A stretch of DNA of 64,000 nt from Streptomyces sp. NBC_00443 (GCF_036014175.1 NZ_CP107917.1:806001-870000); one strand, 5' to 3'. Counted from the first letter of the stretch, positions 9,501-17,343 are shown. Translations and numbers: made by a program. The notes: generated from the sequence alone by a model not told the origin.

Positions 9501-9734
9501 CCCGACGTGCTTGGCGAACCGCTTCTCGTCCGCGAGGTCGGCGACCAGGTCCAGGTCGGCGGTGAACAGTGCGTCCCGCCCGTGCAGCCGCCGCACGAGC
9601 ACCGGCCCGTGCTCCCGCATCAGCTCCATGACCTGCTGGATCGGGGTGCGGCCGGGTCCTACGGCGGTGATGTCGACGACGGGGACGCCGGGGAGGGCGT
9701 CGAGGGGCTGGGGGTGCAGCGCGGTGGGGGGCAT
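6555..9734 (-). CDS. Self-sufficient CYP102-type cytochrome P450/NADPH-P450 reductase
   Basis: The 1,059-residue protein matches the length and order of P450 BM3-type fusions. The P450 domain (about 1-460) has the oxygen-binding AGHETTSG and the ExxR helix (NEALRLW). The heme-binding loop FGTGERACIG places the Cys ligand at residue 410. The FMN flavodoxin domain starts near FLHGSNYGTC, and FAD/NADPH domains fill the C terminus, which ends VEDVYAAG. The family hydroxylates fatty acids at subterminal positions; this one looks closest to the Streptomyces CYP102B group. It is divergent from a PAS/LuxR-type regulator with a palindrome between them. Confidence 0.95.
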   Translation of the reverse strand: MPPTALHPQPLDALPGVPVVDITAVGPGRTPIQQVMELMREHGPVLVRRLHGRDALFTADLDLVADLADEKRFAKHVGPALENVREFAADGLFTAYNDEPNWARAHDILMPAFALGSMRTYHPVMLKVAQRVLASWDRDARDGQPVNVPDDMTRMTLDTIGLAGFGYDFGSFERAEPHPFVESMVRCLEWSMNRLARIPGQDHSAADAAFRDDADYLAQVVDDVIASRAGTDQRDAEDLLGLMLTAEHPQDGSTLDAANIRNQVITFLIAGHETTSGAMSFALYCLAKHPTALRLVQREVDELWGDQADPEPTYDEVGKLTYTRQVLNEALRLWPTAAAFSRHALEDTLLGGRIPLRAGQPVTVLAPMLHRQPVWGDNPELFDPSRFTPEAEAARSVHAFKPFGTGERACIGRQFALHEATMLLAMLVHRYRLHDHADYRLTVKETLTLKPDGFTLTLAPRTPADRVHSPLPGAAPAATEALSDTTALPARVRPGTSALFLHGSNYGTCRDFAAQLADEAAAIGCETQVAALDDYAGGLPTDRPVVITAASYNGRPTDDATAFAAWLDEAVDATDVTYAVLGVGDRNWAATYQQVPTRIDDRLAELGATRLVDRAAADASGDLTGAVRDFTTRLRTALREQYGDPDAIVPVDDDEPTTAYEVRTLAGGPLDALAERHGLVPMTVTEAYDLTAPGHPRRKRFVRVALPDGVTYRTADHLTVLPANAPALVDRAAAALGVDLDSVLDIRPTRPRRDGLALDRPLTVRQLLTHHVELQERPSVAQLSVLAAANPCPPERMALANLTDDPRTLVELVEDFPALRGALDWPQLLEILTPLRPRHYSVSSSPAVDPGHADLMISLLQAPARSGRGTYRGTGSGHLATVRPGDTVYARVQPCREAFRVEADAPVVMVAAGTGLAPFRGAIADRTAALAAGTELAPAVCYFGCDAPDADYLHAEELSAAEAAGAVSLRPAFSAAPQDGVAFVQHRIAAEADEVWELLGAGARVYVCGDGSRMAPGVREAFRTLYRERTPGADDTAAGQWLDALVGDGRYVEDVYAAG

Positions 9735-9809
9735 GGCGCGACAAGTGCCTTTCGCGGTACGGGAGTACTGCGATCAAGCGTGTGCGACGGGTCCCGGCCG
9801 ACCGCACCC

Positions 9810-9835
9810 CCGCACTACATGATTGTGTAGTGCGG
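9810..9835. promoter_or_regulatory. Perfect 10-bp inverted repeat, candidate operator between CYP102 and its regulator
   Basis: CCGCACTACA at 9810-9819 and TGTAGTGCGG at 9826-9835 are exact reverse complements around a 6-bp centre. It lies 76 bp upstream of the P450 start and 41 bp upstream of the regulator start. Position and symmetry fit a dimeric regulator controlling both genes. Confidence 0.6.
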
Positions 9836-9875
9836 ATACGGGCGCGGCCCTTGCGCCCGGTGACAGGAGGTGCCA

Positions 9876-10520
9876 GTGGACTGGACCCACCCCGCGGCCG
9901 TGGTGTGGCGCAACCGTGCCCTGATGCTGTTCGACCGCGTCTCGGTGCCGGTCGCGGTGTGCGATGTGTACGGCGCGGTCCAGGTGGCCAATCCCGCGAT
10001 GGCGGCCGAGTGCGGTACGACACCGGGGCGCCTGCGGGGCCGGGACGTGCTGGAGCTGTTCCGGCCGCAGGAGGCGACGCAGGTGGAGCGGATCGCCGAG
10101 GCACTGCGGCTGCGGCACCGGTCGCGGTACCAGGTGTCGGTGCGCTGGCAGGCGCCGGACGGTGCGCAGCGGTACGGGGAGCTCACGGCGGACCCGGTGA
10201 GCGACACGGTGGAGGACACGCCGGCGCTGCTGGTGATGCTCCGCGTCCTCGCCGAGCGCGAGGCCCACGAACAGCGCCCCCTGAAGGTGGCACCCATCGA
10301 GGCCCGCATCCTGGCCCTCCTCGCCTCAGGCACCACCACCGCCCAGGCCGCCCGCGACACCGACCTCACGGTCGACGGCGTGAACTACCACCTACGCCGC
10401 CTCTCGTCCCGCTGGAACGCGGCGAACCGCACGGAACTGGTCGCCCGCGCCTACGCGCTGGGAGTGCTGGCTCCGGGGATGTGGCCACCGACACCGGCCG
10501 TTCGGGGCGGGGCGGAGTAG
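9876..10520 (+). CDS. PAS-domain, LuxR-type helix-turn-helix regulator
   Basis: The 214-residue protein has an N-terminal PAS-like sensor (about residues 25-120; VPVAVCDVYGAVQVANPAM is the typical PAS start). A C-terminal LuxR-type helix-turn-helix follows (APIEARILALLASGTTTAQAA, then VDGVNYHLRRL). There is no receiver domain. GTG 9876 is preferred because AGGAGG lies 5 bases before it; GTG 9870 overlaps that site. Divergent to the CYP102 gene, so it likely controls it in response to a fatty acid or a redox or hydrophobic signal (inference). Its 3' end overlaps the convergent DUF3626 gene by 70 bp. Confidence 0.85.
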   Translation: MDWTHPAAVVWRNRALMLFDRVSVPVAVCDVYGAVQVANPAMAAECGTTPGRLRGRDVLELFRPQEATQVERIAEALRLRHRSRYQVSVRWQAPDGAQRYGELTADPVSDTVEDTPALLVMLRVLAEREAHEQRPLKVAPIEARILALLASGTTTAQAARDTDLTVDGVNYHLRRLSSRWNAANRTELVARAYALGVLAPGMWPPTPAVRGGAE

Positions 10521-11374
10521 GCGGTGCCGGCACCGTCGGGGGCGCCGAAGCGGGCGAGGGTGTGCCAGACCATCTTCAGGTCCTGGAGTTCGTGGCGTCC
10601 CGTGCGTGCGGCGTCCCCGATGACGCGTGGGTCGATGCGGCCGTCCTGCGCGATCCGGGCGCCCAGGTCGACGTACTCCTGGCCTCGGTAGTCCGCGTGG
10701 CGGCGCAGTTCGGGCACGGTGAGCCGGTAGCCGGGATGCCACTCGACCGGGCAGGGCAGCGACCGGGCCGCCGTCTCGACGGGGGTGCCACGGTAGGAGG
10801 CGTCCAGGACCACGGCCTCTACGTCGCCGGCCAGGCGGACTCCGCCGTGGATCTGCGCCTCGATGTAGTCGTTGAGGGCGTCCCGCTCGTCGGCCTCGGC
10901 CAGCGCGACGAGTTGCATGCCCGCGGCCACCCCGAAATCGGCCGGCTCTGCCGCGCTGTCCGGGTAGCAGAAGGTCGCGCGGGCGAGCGCTGTCCCGGCC
11001 AGCCGGAAGTGTGAGGAACCGAACCGTGGGGCGGCGCCCACCACTTGGTGCCGGAAGTTCAGCGCGCCGTACACGGGCCGCTCGTGCGCGGACGCGTCGT
11101 CGTAGGCCCCGCCGAAGATCCGGCTCTCCCAACGCCAGCGGTCGCCGCCGGGGTGGGCGGTGAGCCCGCCGTTGCTGGTACCCGTGACGAACTGGGAGTG
11201 GTACGTGCCGTCCTCGGCCAGCGCGCGCAGGATGGGCGTGCCGCGCACCAGCCGGTCCGGATGGAAGTTGAGGGTGACGCGCACGTCGGCGTCGAGGGCA
11301 GGGCCTGAGGAAGAGGCCGCGACATGCCGTAGTGCCGACCGGGCCCGAAGTGACCCGACCTCGTCGAAATTCAC
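10451..11374 (-). CDS. DUF3626 family protein
   Basis: Conserved actinobacterial protein recognised by ADVRVTLNFHPDRL near the N terminus and by the GALNFRHQVVGAAPRFGSSHFRL block, which are DUF3626 features. No catalytic role is established for the family. GTG 11374 has GGGGAGGGAGA just upstream; a longer frame from ATG 11410 (319 residues) has no ribosome site and would overlap the palindrome at 11412-11430. The stop lies inside the 3' end of the LuxR-type regulator on the other strand. Confidence 0.75.
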   Translation of the reverse strand: MNFDEVGSLRARSALRHVAASSSGPALDADVRVTLNFHPDRLVRGTPILRALAEDGTYHSQFVTGTSNGGLTAHPGGDRWRWESRIFGGAYDDASAHERPVYGALNFRHQVVGAAPRFGSSHFRLAGTALARATFCYPDSAAEPADFGVAAGMQLVALAEADERDALNDYIEAQIHGGVRLAGDVEAVVLDASYRGTPVETAARSLPCPVEWHPGYRLTVPELRRHADYRGQEYVDLGARIAQDGRIDPRVIGDAARTGRHELQDLKMVWHTLARFGAPDGAGTAYSAPPRTAGVGGHIPGASTPSA

Positions 11375-11411
11375 TGGCTCTCCCTCCCCCGACCTGCCTA
11401 ACCTAGCCATG

Positions 11412-11430
11412 AACCTAGGACCTCTAGGTT
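11412..11430. promoter_or_regulatory. Perfect 7-bp inverted repeat between DUF3626 and FBP genes
   Basis: AACCTAG (11412-11418) and CTAGGTT (11424-11430) are exact reverse complements around GACCT. It sits in the 83-bp divergent gap between GTG 11374 and ATG 11458, where both promoters must lie. A related half-site AACCTAG occurs at 11399-11405. Confidence 0.45.
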
Positions 11431-11457
11431 TGGCAGGATTGACCCCAGGAGGCCCCC

Positions 11458-11951
11458 ATGAAGTCGCTCACCGAGCAGGACATCCGCAACTCTTTCATCA
11501 ACTGCTCGAAAGGGGAGGCCAAGCGCGTCTCCCTCCCCGCGATCTCGGTGAACGCCCTTGGGACGACCTCGACTTCCTGGGGTGGCGGGATCCGGGAGCG
11601 CCCGATCGCAGTTATCTGGTGGTCGAGCGGGAGGGACGGGCCGTGGGTGTCACCTTCCGGTTCCCGACCTCGCGGCGCGGGTTCCTGCACCGCAGCATGT
11701 GCTCGCTCTGTCTGACCACCCATCCGGGCGGCGGCGTCTCGCTGATGACGGCGCGCAAGGCGGGCCCCGCCGGACGCGAGGGCAACTCCGTCGGCGTGTA
11801 CATGTGCACCGACCTCGCCTGCTCCCTCTACATCCGGGGCAAGAAGATCCTCGATTCCGGCGCCCGCTTCGAGGAGAGCCTGACGCTGGAGGAGCAGATC
11901 GCCCGGACCACGGGCAATCTGTCCGCCTTCATCGACAAACTCTACGTCTGA
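11458..11951 (+). pseudogene. FBP-domain (FusB-like EF-G-binding) protein, frameshifted
   Basis: The N terminus MKSLTEQDIRNSFINCSKGE starts at ATG 11458 after CCAGGAGG. The rest of the family sequence (RDLGERPWDDLDFLGWRDPG onward) continues one frame back and ends at 11951. Alignment by eye places the break at the CCCC run 11535-11538, where CCCCC would restore one 164-residue frame. The C-terminal part has the four-Cys treble-clef zinc finger (MCSLC and MCTDLAC). FusB-type proteins bind elongation factor G and rescue ribosomes from fusidic acid. The break may be an assembly error, a real mutation or a -1 slippage site; the first seems most likely. Confidence 0.8.
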
Positions 11952-11958
11952 CGGACAA

Positions 11959-13368
11959 CTACCGGTCCCGCAGCCGCGCCGCCTCCACCTCGCGCAGATG
12001 GATCAGGACGTCGTAGCTACGGGCGAGCGCGATGTCGTGCGGGCCGTCCGGATAGGCGGTGCCGATGCTGCGCGTCGGCCTGGCCCGGCGCAGCCAGTCG
12101 TCAGCCGGTGATCCGACGGACCGCAGGTCGAGTACGTAGTCGCCGTGCCGTGCCACCCGGTCGAGGGTCCGCTCGTTGGTGCCCGGGCCCGCCGGGCCGA
12201 GCGTCCAGCGGCGGATGGTGTCGTCGTCCCAGCCCGTGGCGTTGAACGAGCCGTGGCCGAAGGTCAGGCCCACGCTCACATAGCCCGCGCCGAGCCGGTC
12301 GCGCAGGAAGGCGCCCTGGACCTTGGGGTTCTGGGCGGGCTCTTCGGGGACGTAGCCGACGTGGTTGTTGTGGGCCGACAGCAGCACCCTGGTGCCGGTG
12401 CGCTCCTGCCACCACACCACGTTGGCGGCCATCGCCCCGTCGCGGTACCGCATGGCCTCGGCGATCTGCGCGGGGTCCTCGACGTCGAAGTCGTACTGCC
12501 GGGCGGTCTGGTCGATCACCGTCGCCTGCTGAACGGCCCAGTCGTACGCCTCCCCGTGGGCGGCGGTGCCCGGCCCGCCCGCGGCCTGCCGCCGCAGCAG
12601 CGCGAGCGCCTCGCCCGTGCGCTTGGCCCGCTCCTTGCGTTCGGCATACGGCAGGCCCAGGTACTGCTCGATGTACGCGCCGGCCGGCACGGTGGGCCGC
12701 AGCCCGCGGTAGAGCTCGGCCAGTCGGGTGCTCAGCTCGGGCCGGGCATCGGCCACGTAGGCCTCGACGGCGTCGTACAACTCGGGTCCGGTCCAGGCGA
12801 CGTCGTCGCCCATGAAGCGGACGGGGTCGCCGGGGTGCCGGAGGTTGTGTCCGCGCATCCACTCGACCAGCCGCAGGTAGTCGGTGTTGTTCCACCACAG
12901 GTAGTCCCGCTGGAACTCCTCCCGCATGATGCGCCGGGGATCGCCCTTGCCGTGGAGCACATAGTTATTGAGGCGCAGGCCGGTGCTCCAGGGTGCCTCC
13001 AGGGCGAAGGTGCGGAAACCCTGCTCTTGAACGAGGTGCCGGAAGACGCGGGCCTTGAGGGCGAAGAAGTCGTGCGAGCTGTGGGTGGCCTCCCCCAGGC
13101 CGACGACCCGGGCGTCGCCGATCATCCGGTCCAGGGGGCGCAGATCCCGGGTGTCGCCGCCCGGTTCCACGGTCCGCAGCGGGTGGGCGGCGCGGTCGAG
13201 CGCCTCGACGACGGTGGTGGAGGTGGTGGTGGCGGGTGCCGCCGTGGCCGGGATGCCGGTCGTCAGGGCGGCGAGGATGATGAACAGGGTCAGCGTTAAT
13301 CCGGTCCGATGCCGATGCCGATGCGATTGCATGATCCAAGGCTTGCCCTCCGGGAGGGCGGGGGCCAT
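11959..13368 (-). CDS. Secreted erythromycin-esterase-like protein with a TTA codon
   Basis: The 469-residue protein belongs to the erythromycin esterase/EreA-like family. VGLGEATHSSHDFF (from about residue 88) carries the conserved Glu and His, and later NNHVGY and YVSVGLTFGHGSF supply further family motifs. A signal peptide (about residues 13-45, hydrophobic LTLTLFIILAALTTG then AxA) predicts export, unlike classic cytoplasmic Ere. Residue 24 is encoded by TTA (13297-13299), so translation should depend on the developmental tRNA gene bldA. ATG 13368 has GGAGGA 7 bases upstream; ATG 13332 would give a more compact signal peptide. Macrolide hydrolysis is not implied. Confidence 0.8.
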   Translation of the reverse strand: MAPALPEGKPWIMQSHRHRHRTGLTLTLFIILAALTTGIPATAAPATTTSTTVVEALDRAAHPLRTVEPGGDTRDLRPLDRMIGDARVVGLGEATHSSHDFFALKARVFRHLVQEQGFRTFALEAPWSTGLRLNNYVLHGKGDPRRIMREEFQRDYLWWNNTDYLRLVEWMRGHNLRHPGDPVRFMGDDVAWTGPELYDAVEAYVADARPELSTRLAELYRGLRPTVPAGAYIEQYLGLPYAERKERAKRTGEALALLRRQAAGGPGTAAHGEAYDWAVQQATVIDQTARQYDFDVEDPAQIAEAMRYRDGAMAANVVWWQERTGTRVLLSAHNNHVGYVPEEPAQNPKVQGAFLRDRLGAGYVSVGLTFGHGSFNATGWDDDTIRRWTLGPAGPGTNERTLDRVARHGDYVLDLRSVGSPADDWLRRARPTRSIGTAYPDGPHDIALARSYDVLIHLREVEAARLRDR

Positions 13369-13526
13369 CCGACGGTCCTCCGTCCCCGGGTGCGGACAAC
13401 CATGGGGTGACGGCGGGGGTTTTCCCCAGTCCCGGACCCGTTCGGCCGCCCGGCCTCGCGCGGGTGTCGACGATCACCAGCCCGGCCCCTTGCCGTACGG
13501 CGGTCGCTGCGATCAATCTGGGGGTC

Positions 13527-13551
13527 CTTGCGGACCGTTACGTTCCGCAAG
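13527..13551. promoter_or_regulatory. Perfect 8-bp inverted repeat upstream of the FUSC-type gene
   Basis: CTTGCGGA (13527-13534) and TCCGCAAG (13544-13551) are exact reverse complements around nine bases. It lies 42 bp upstream of ATG 13593 in the 224-bp divergent gap shared with the esterase-like gene. It could be an operator or a leader hairpin. Confidence 0.4.
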
Positions 13552-13592
13552 CAGGGTGTGGGAAGCATCTGTGGAAAGGGAACAGCCCAAGG

Positions 13593-14846
13593 ATGCGAGA
13601 GGTACGTGAGGGGCCGGCAATCCGGGAACGGCTCGGGAAGCTGCGCCGGGACCCCGTGGTGGTCCAGACGCTGCGATCGGCGGCCGCGGCGACGATCGCC
13701 TACGTCATCGCGCTGCGCCTGAGCCCCGAGGCCGCCCCGCTGACCGCGCCCCTGACCGCGCTGCTGGTCGTCCAGGTGACCTTCTACGCCACGCTCACCA
13801 ACGGCATCCGCCGGGTGAACGCGGTGGTGGCCGGCGTCCTGGTGGCCATCGCCTTCAGCCTCCTGGTCGGCCTGACCTGGTGGAGCCTCGCCCTGCTGAT
13901 CGTGGCCTCGCTCGGAGTCGGGCACCTTGTCCGGGTCAACGAGTACGTGCCCGAAGTGGCGATCAGCGCGATGCTGGTCCTCGGGGTCACGACCGTCGGG
14001 GACACGGCATGGGCGCGGGTCCTCGAGACGCTGATCGGCGCGGTGGTCGGGCTCGGTTTCAATCTGCTCCTCGCGCCGCCGGTGTGGGTGGACGAGGCCG
14101 GCGAGTCGATGGGGGGACTGGCCCGCCGGCTCCGGCAGTTGATGCTGCGCATCGGCGAGGAGGCGGCCGGCCGCCCCGCGTTCGAGGAGGCCGCGGCGCG
14201 GCTGCACGAGGCGCGCCGGCTCGACCACGACATCGTCGAGGTGGACGCGGCGCTGCGGCAGGCCGAGGACAGCCTGCGGCTCAATCCACGCGTGCGCGAC
14301 AGCGTGCTGCACCGCGTGGTGCTGCGCACCGGACTGGACACACTGGAGATCTGCACGGTCGTGCTGCGGGTGCTGGCCCGCTCCCTCACGGACATCGCGA
14401 AGGACCGCGAGCCGGAGCCGCTGTTCGGGAAGGAGACGGGCGCCGTCCTGGAGCAGTTGCTGTCCGAGATCGCCGACGCGGTGGTCAGCTTCTCGGTGCT
14501 GGTCACCACGCATGTCAGCAGCAACGCCGACGCGGCGGAGTCCCGGCTGGCCGCCGAGTTGCGTACGGCGGCGGGCACTCGCGACAAGCTCGCCCCGCTG
14601 CTGCGCGAGGAGGCCGAGCGCGAGACGCAGCACTGGCAGCTGCACGGCGCCGTCCTGACCGAGGTCAACCGCATCCTCGACGAGCTCGACACCGAGCACC
14701 GCTCGCGCCGGCTGCTGGAGGAACTGGACCGCGTGTCGCAGGAGTCCCGGGCCCGGATGCCGCGCCTGACCCGGCTGCGCGAGCGGATGGGCGTTCAGGA
14801 GCAGCTGTGGCGGAACCGGACCGGGTTCTTCGAACGTTCTCGGTAG
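13593..14846 (+). CDS. FUSC/aromatic-acid-exporter family membrane protein
   Basis: The 417-residue protein has about six transmembrane helices in its first 170 residues (from TLRSAAAATIAYVIAL to LIGAVVGLGFNLLLAP). A long charged, mostly helical cytoplasmic region follows, the layout of half-size ArAE/FUSC proteins (related to YhfK, AaeB and plant ALMT). These export aromatic acids or similar anions, often as dimers. ATG 13593 is used; AAAGGGAACAG lies upstream with rather long spacing, so the start is not certain. The following gene begins 50 bp downstream and may be co-transcribed. Confidence 0.75.
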   Translation: MREVREGPAIRERLGKLRRDPVVVQTLRSAAAATIAYVIALRLSPEAAPLTAPLTALLVVQVTFYATLTNGIRRVNAVVAGVLVAIAFSLLVGLTWWSLALLIVASLGVGHLVRVNEYVPEVAISAMLVLGVTTVGDTAWARVLETLIGAVVGLGFNLLLAPPVWVDEAGESMGGLARRLRQLMLRIGEEAAGRPAFEEAAARLHEARRLDHDIVEVDAALRQAEDSLRLNPRVRDSVLHRVVLRTGLDTLEICTVVLRVLARSLTDIAKDREPEPLFGKETGAVLEQLLSEIADAVVSFSVLVTTHVSSNADAAESRLAAELRTAAGTRDKLAPLLREEAERETQHWQLHGAVLTEVNRILDELDTEHRSRRLLEELDRVSQESRARMPRLTRLRERMGVQEQLWRNRTGFFERSR

Positions 14847-14896
14847 GGAGCGCGGGGACGGACGGGGCCGGCGCCGGATGCGAGGGAGCGGGGCCG

Positions 14897-15955
14897 ATGG
14901 CCGACACGACCGTGCGGATCGACGGGAACACACTGCGGCTGCCGGACGGGGTGGCGGTGCGGTTCATGCGTACGCTGCGGCTGCCCGAGTCGGGCACCCA
15001 TGCGCTGCCGCCGGGGCTCGGGGAGTTTCCGGTCCGGCGGGTTGCGGACTACGCGGACACGGTTCCGCAGGAGTGGCGGGCGCGCGGCGGTGTGATGCTC
15101 CCGGTGTATCTGCGCGAGGCGATGTGGCTGAGCTTCGGGGGCACCGCCGAGCCGGCCGCCCTCCAGGTCGGCGTGGGCAAGGTGTGCGCGGTCTCGGGGA
15201 AGCCGTGGAGCGACCGGCTGCGGCGCAAACGCCAGAACTACGTCGTGCTGCCCCGCCAGCCCTGGCTGGACGGCATCAACTCCGGGAAGGGCACGGTCCG
15301 CCAGTTCGTGGCGGTGCCGCTCGGGCTGGGCGCGACCGTCGAGGGCCAGGTCACGGGCGAGGAGGTCTGGGGCGGCGTACAGCTGCAGTCGTTCCCGCTG
15401 AAGGAGCCGCAGCTGGCGAGGTGGCGTCAGGAGGAGCGGCTGCGGGCGGAGCGGGCACGGGCGTTCATGCCGTCCGGGGGCTACGGCGCCGCCATGCCCA
15501 TGGCGGCGGCACCCGCCCAGGGTGCGGTCCCGGCGCCGGCCGCCGCTCCGGCGGGTGGGACGCGCCGGGCCGCCGCGGCGATGGGCCTGGGCGTCGGCGG
15601 TTCGATGCGCCAGGAGGTCTACGAGGACGACCGCCCGCTCTCGGACTGGGCCGAGACTCCCGCCGGCCGGGTCTTCGTCCATCTGGTCACGCCCCCGGAG
15701 TGGCGCCGCATCACCGGCGAGGCTCCCCCGCCGTCGCCGGTGGACCGGGCGGCGTACACACGCGCGGCGCTGCCCTGGTTCGAGTACTACGACCAGGATG
15801 CCGTGGATCTCGCCCCCACGGACACGCTGGGGGCGGTGAAGCCGGTCGGCGACTGGCTCGGCGACGACCACGAGCCCTGGCAGGCACCGTCGCCGGGCCA
15901 GGTGAAGCCGCTCAAGGACGCACCGGGGAAGCCGGTGGAGGACGGCGACTGGTAG
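14897..15955 (+). CDS. Conserved hypothetical protein
   Basis: The 352-residue protein has a compact N-terminal part (to about residue 185) with no family I can name. A low-complexity Ala/Pro/Gly linker follows (about 195-235; AAAPAQGAVPAPAAAP). The acidic C-terminal region is Trp- and Pro-rich and ends DGDW. There is no signal peptide or membrane segment. GAGGGAGCGGGG precedes ATG 14897. The two-lobed layout with a flexible linker suggests a scaffold or partner-binding protein, but this is only inference. Confidence 0.6.
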   Translation: MADTTVRIDGNTLRLPDGVAVRFMRTLRLPESGTHALPPGLGEFPVRRVADYADTVPQEWRARGGVMLPVYLREAMWLSFGGTAEPAALQVGVGKVCAVSGKPWSDRLRRKRQNYVVLPRQPWLDGINSGKGTVRQFVAVPLGLGATVEGQVTGEEVWGGVQLQSFPLKEPQLARWRQEERLRAERARAFMPSGGYGAAMPMAAAPAQGAVPAPAAAPAGGTRRAAAAMGLGVGGSMRQEVYEDDRPLSDWAETPAGRVFVHLVTPPEWRRITGEAPPPSPVDRAAYTRAALPWFEYYDQDAVDLAPTDTLGAVKPVGDWLGDDHEPWQAPSPGQVKPLKDAPGKPVEDGDW

Positions 15956-16032
15956 CCGGGGGACGACGACTCCGGGCTGACAGACGGCCAGCGGGAGCCG
16001 AGCGGTCGCCCCGCCCTTCCATTGCACCCTGC

Positions 16033-16046
16033 GCAACGCGCGTTGC
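16033..16046. promoter_or_regulatory. 14-bp perfect palindrome upstream of the lactonase gene
   Basis: GCAACGCGCGTTGC reads the same on both strands. It lies 77 bp before ATG 16123 in a 167-bp gap and fits a dimeric regulator site. The cognate regulator is not recognised. Confidence 0.35.
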
Positions 16047-16122
16047 CGTTCTTGCGCTGGGCTGCTGATCCACGCCAAGGTTGCAGTCGCGACCACGACG
16101 ACCGACGACCTGAGGTGTGGAC

Positions 16123-17343
16123 ATGGGCAGTGGTGGGCTGAGCAGGCGCCGATTCGTCGGAACCCTCGCGGGATCGGCCGCGGGCGTGACACTCCCGACG
16201 GCCACGGCGTGTGACGACGCGCCTGCCCCCGCGGACACGGCCGGGACCGCGGCTCCCGAGGCCACCGGCACCGGGACGCGTCCGACCGCCCAGGCCGAGA
16301 GCCGCAGGCCGTCCGGCCCCCGCCCGCTCCACCTCGGCACCTACACCTCCGTCGACGGCGGCGGGGAGGGCGTCGGCCTGGCCACGTACGACCCGGAATC
16401 GGGCCGGATCACCGGCACCGGCACCGTCGCAGGAGTCGGCGACCCGTCATATCTGGCGGTGCACCCGAACGGCCGGACGCTGTACGCGGTCAACGAGCGT
16501 GACGACGGTGCGGTGACCGCCGTCCGCCTTGCCGACCGCAAGGTTCTGGGGAGCCGGAGCACCGGCGGCGCGGCGCCCTGCCATCTGTCCGTGCATCCGA
16601 GCGGACGCTGGCTGCTGAGCGCCAACTACGGCACGGGCAGCGTGGCCGTGCACCCGATCGACGCCTCGGGCGCGCTCGGTGAGCGGACCGACCTCGTCAC
16701 GCACTCCAGCCCGGAGCCCGGTCCGGGCCAGGACGGCCCGCATGCGCACCAGTTCGTCACCAGCCCCGACGGCGGCCATGTGCTCGCCGTCGACCTGGGC
16801 ACGGACACGGTGTACTCCTACCGCCTCGACCAGAAGGCCGGCACGCTCACCGAGGTCACCCGGGCACGGACCGAGCCGGGTGCGGGCCCGCGGCATCTCA
16901 CCTTCCACCCGGGCGGCCGGTACGCATATCTGGCCAACGAGGTCGACAACACCGTGGCGGTCTGCGCGTACGACCCCGGCACCGGCCGGCTGAGCATCGG
17001 CGCGGGGCAGTCCACGGGCACGGGTTCGGGCACCAGCTATCCGGCGCAGCTCGTGGTGACGCGGAACGGGCGGTACGCCTACCTCGCCAACCGGGGCCAC
17101 AACAGCCTCGCGCGCTACGCGGTGGAGGCGGACGGCGCCCGGCTGAGGCTGCTCGACACGGTGCCGGTGTCCGGGGACTTCCCGCGGCAGATCGCCCTCT
17201 CGCCGGACGGCACGCTGCTGTTCACGGCGAACCAGCGGTCGAGCACCGTCAGCGTCTTCCATGTCGACGAGGACAGCGGTGAACTGAAGCTCGCGGGCGA
17301 GCCGTTCGCGTCACCCGTCGCCGTCTGCGCGCTGCCGCTGTAG
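16123..17343 (+). CDS. Tat-exported lactonase-family seven-bladed beta-propeller (Pgl-like)
   Basis: The 406-residue protein starts with a Tat signal (SRRRFVGTLAGSAAG), followed by ACDDAPA, which could be a weak lipobox. The mature part begins PLHLGTYTS and repeats the propeller pattern YLAVHPNGRTLYAVNE, CHLSVHPSGRWLLSANY, HLTFHPGGRYAYLANE. This is the 6-phosphogluconolactonase/lactonase (Pgl) family. Export argues against a pentose-phosphate role; extracellular homologues act on other lactones. ATG 16123 has GAGG 7 bases upstream. The 3' end overlaps the convergent DUF2470 gene by 33 bp. Confidence 0.85.
   Translation: MGSGGLSRRRFVGTLAGSAAGVTLPTATACDDAPAPADTAGTAAPEATGTGTRPTAQAESRRPSGPRPLHLGTYTSVDGGGEGVGLATYDPESGRITGTGTVAGVGDPSYLAVHPNGRTLYAVNERDDGAVTAVRLADRKVLGSRSTGGAAPCHLSVHPSGRWLLSANYGTGSVAVHPIDASGALGERTDLVTHSSPEPGPGQDGPHAHQFVTSPDGGHVLAVDLGTDTVYSYRLDQKAGTLTEVTRARTEPGAGPRHLTFHPGGRYAYLANEVDNTVAVCAYDPGTGRLSIGAGQSTGTGSGTSYPAQLVVTRNGRYAYLANRGHNSLARYAVEADGARLRLLDTVPVSGDFPRQIALSPDGTLLFTANQRSSTVSVFHVDEDSGELKLAGEPFASPVAVCALPL

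Noticed and set aside
5640..9830. A 1,396-residue open frame opposite the CYP102 gene
   Set aside because: It is a high-GC shadow of the P450-reductase gene, which has intact domains and a plausible start. The antisense frame shows only Gly/Val/Arg/Ala-rich sequence without motifs.
12101..12898. Arg/Gly-rich frames inside the esterase-like gene
   Set aside because: Typical shadow frames of high-GC DNA; no ribosome sites or motifs.
11959..13368. Macrolide resistance by the erythromycin-esterase-like protein
   Set aside because: The protein is exported and belongs to a broad family; family membership alone does not show macrolide hydrolysis.
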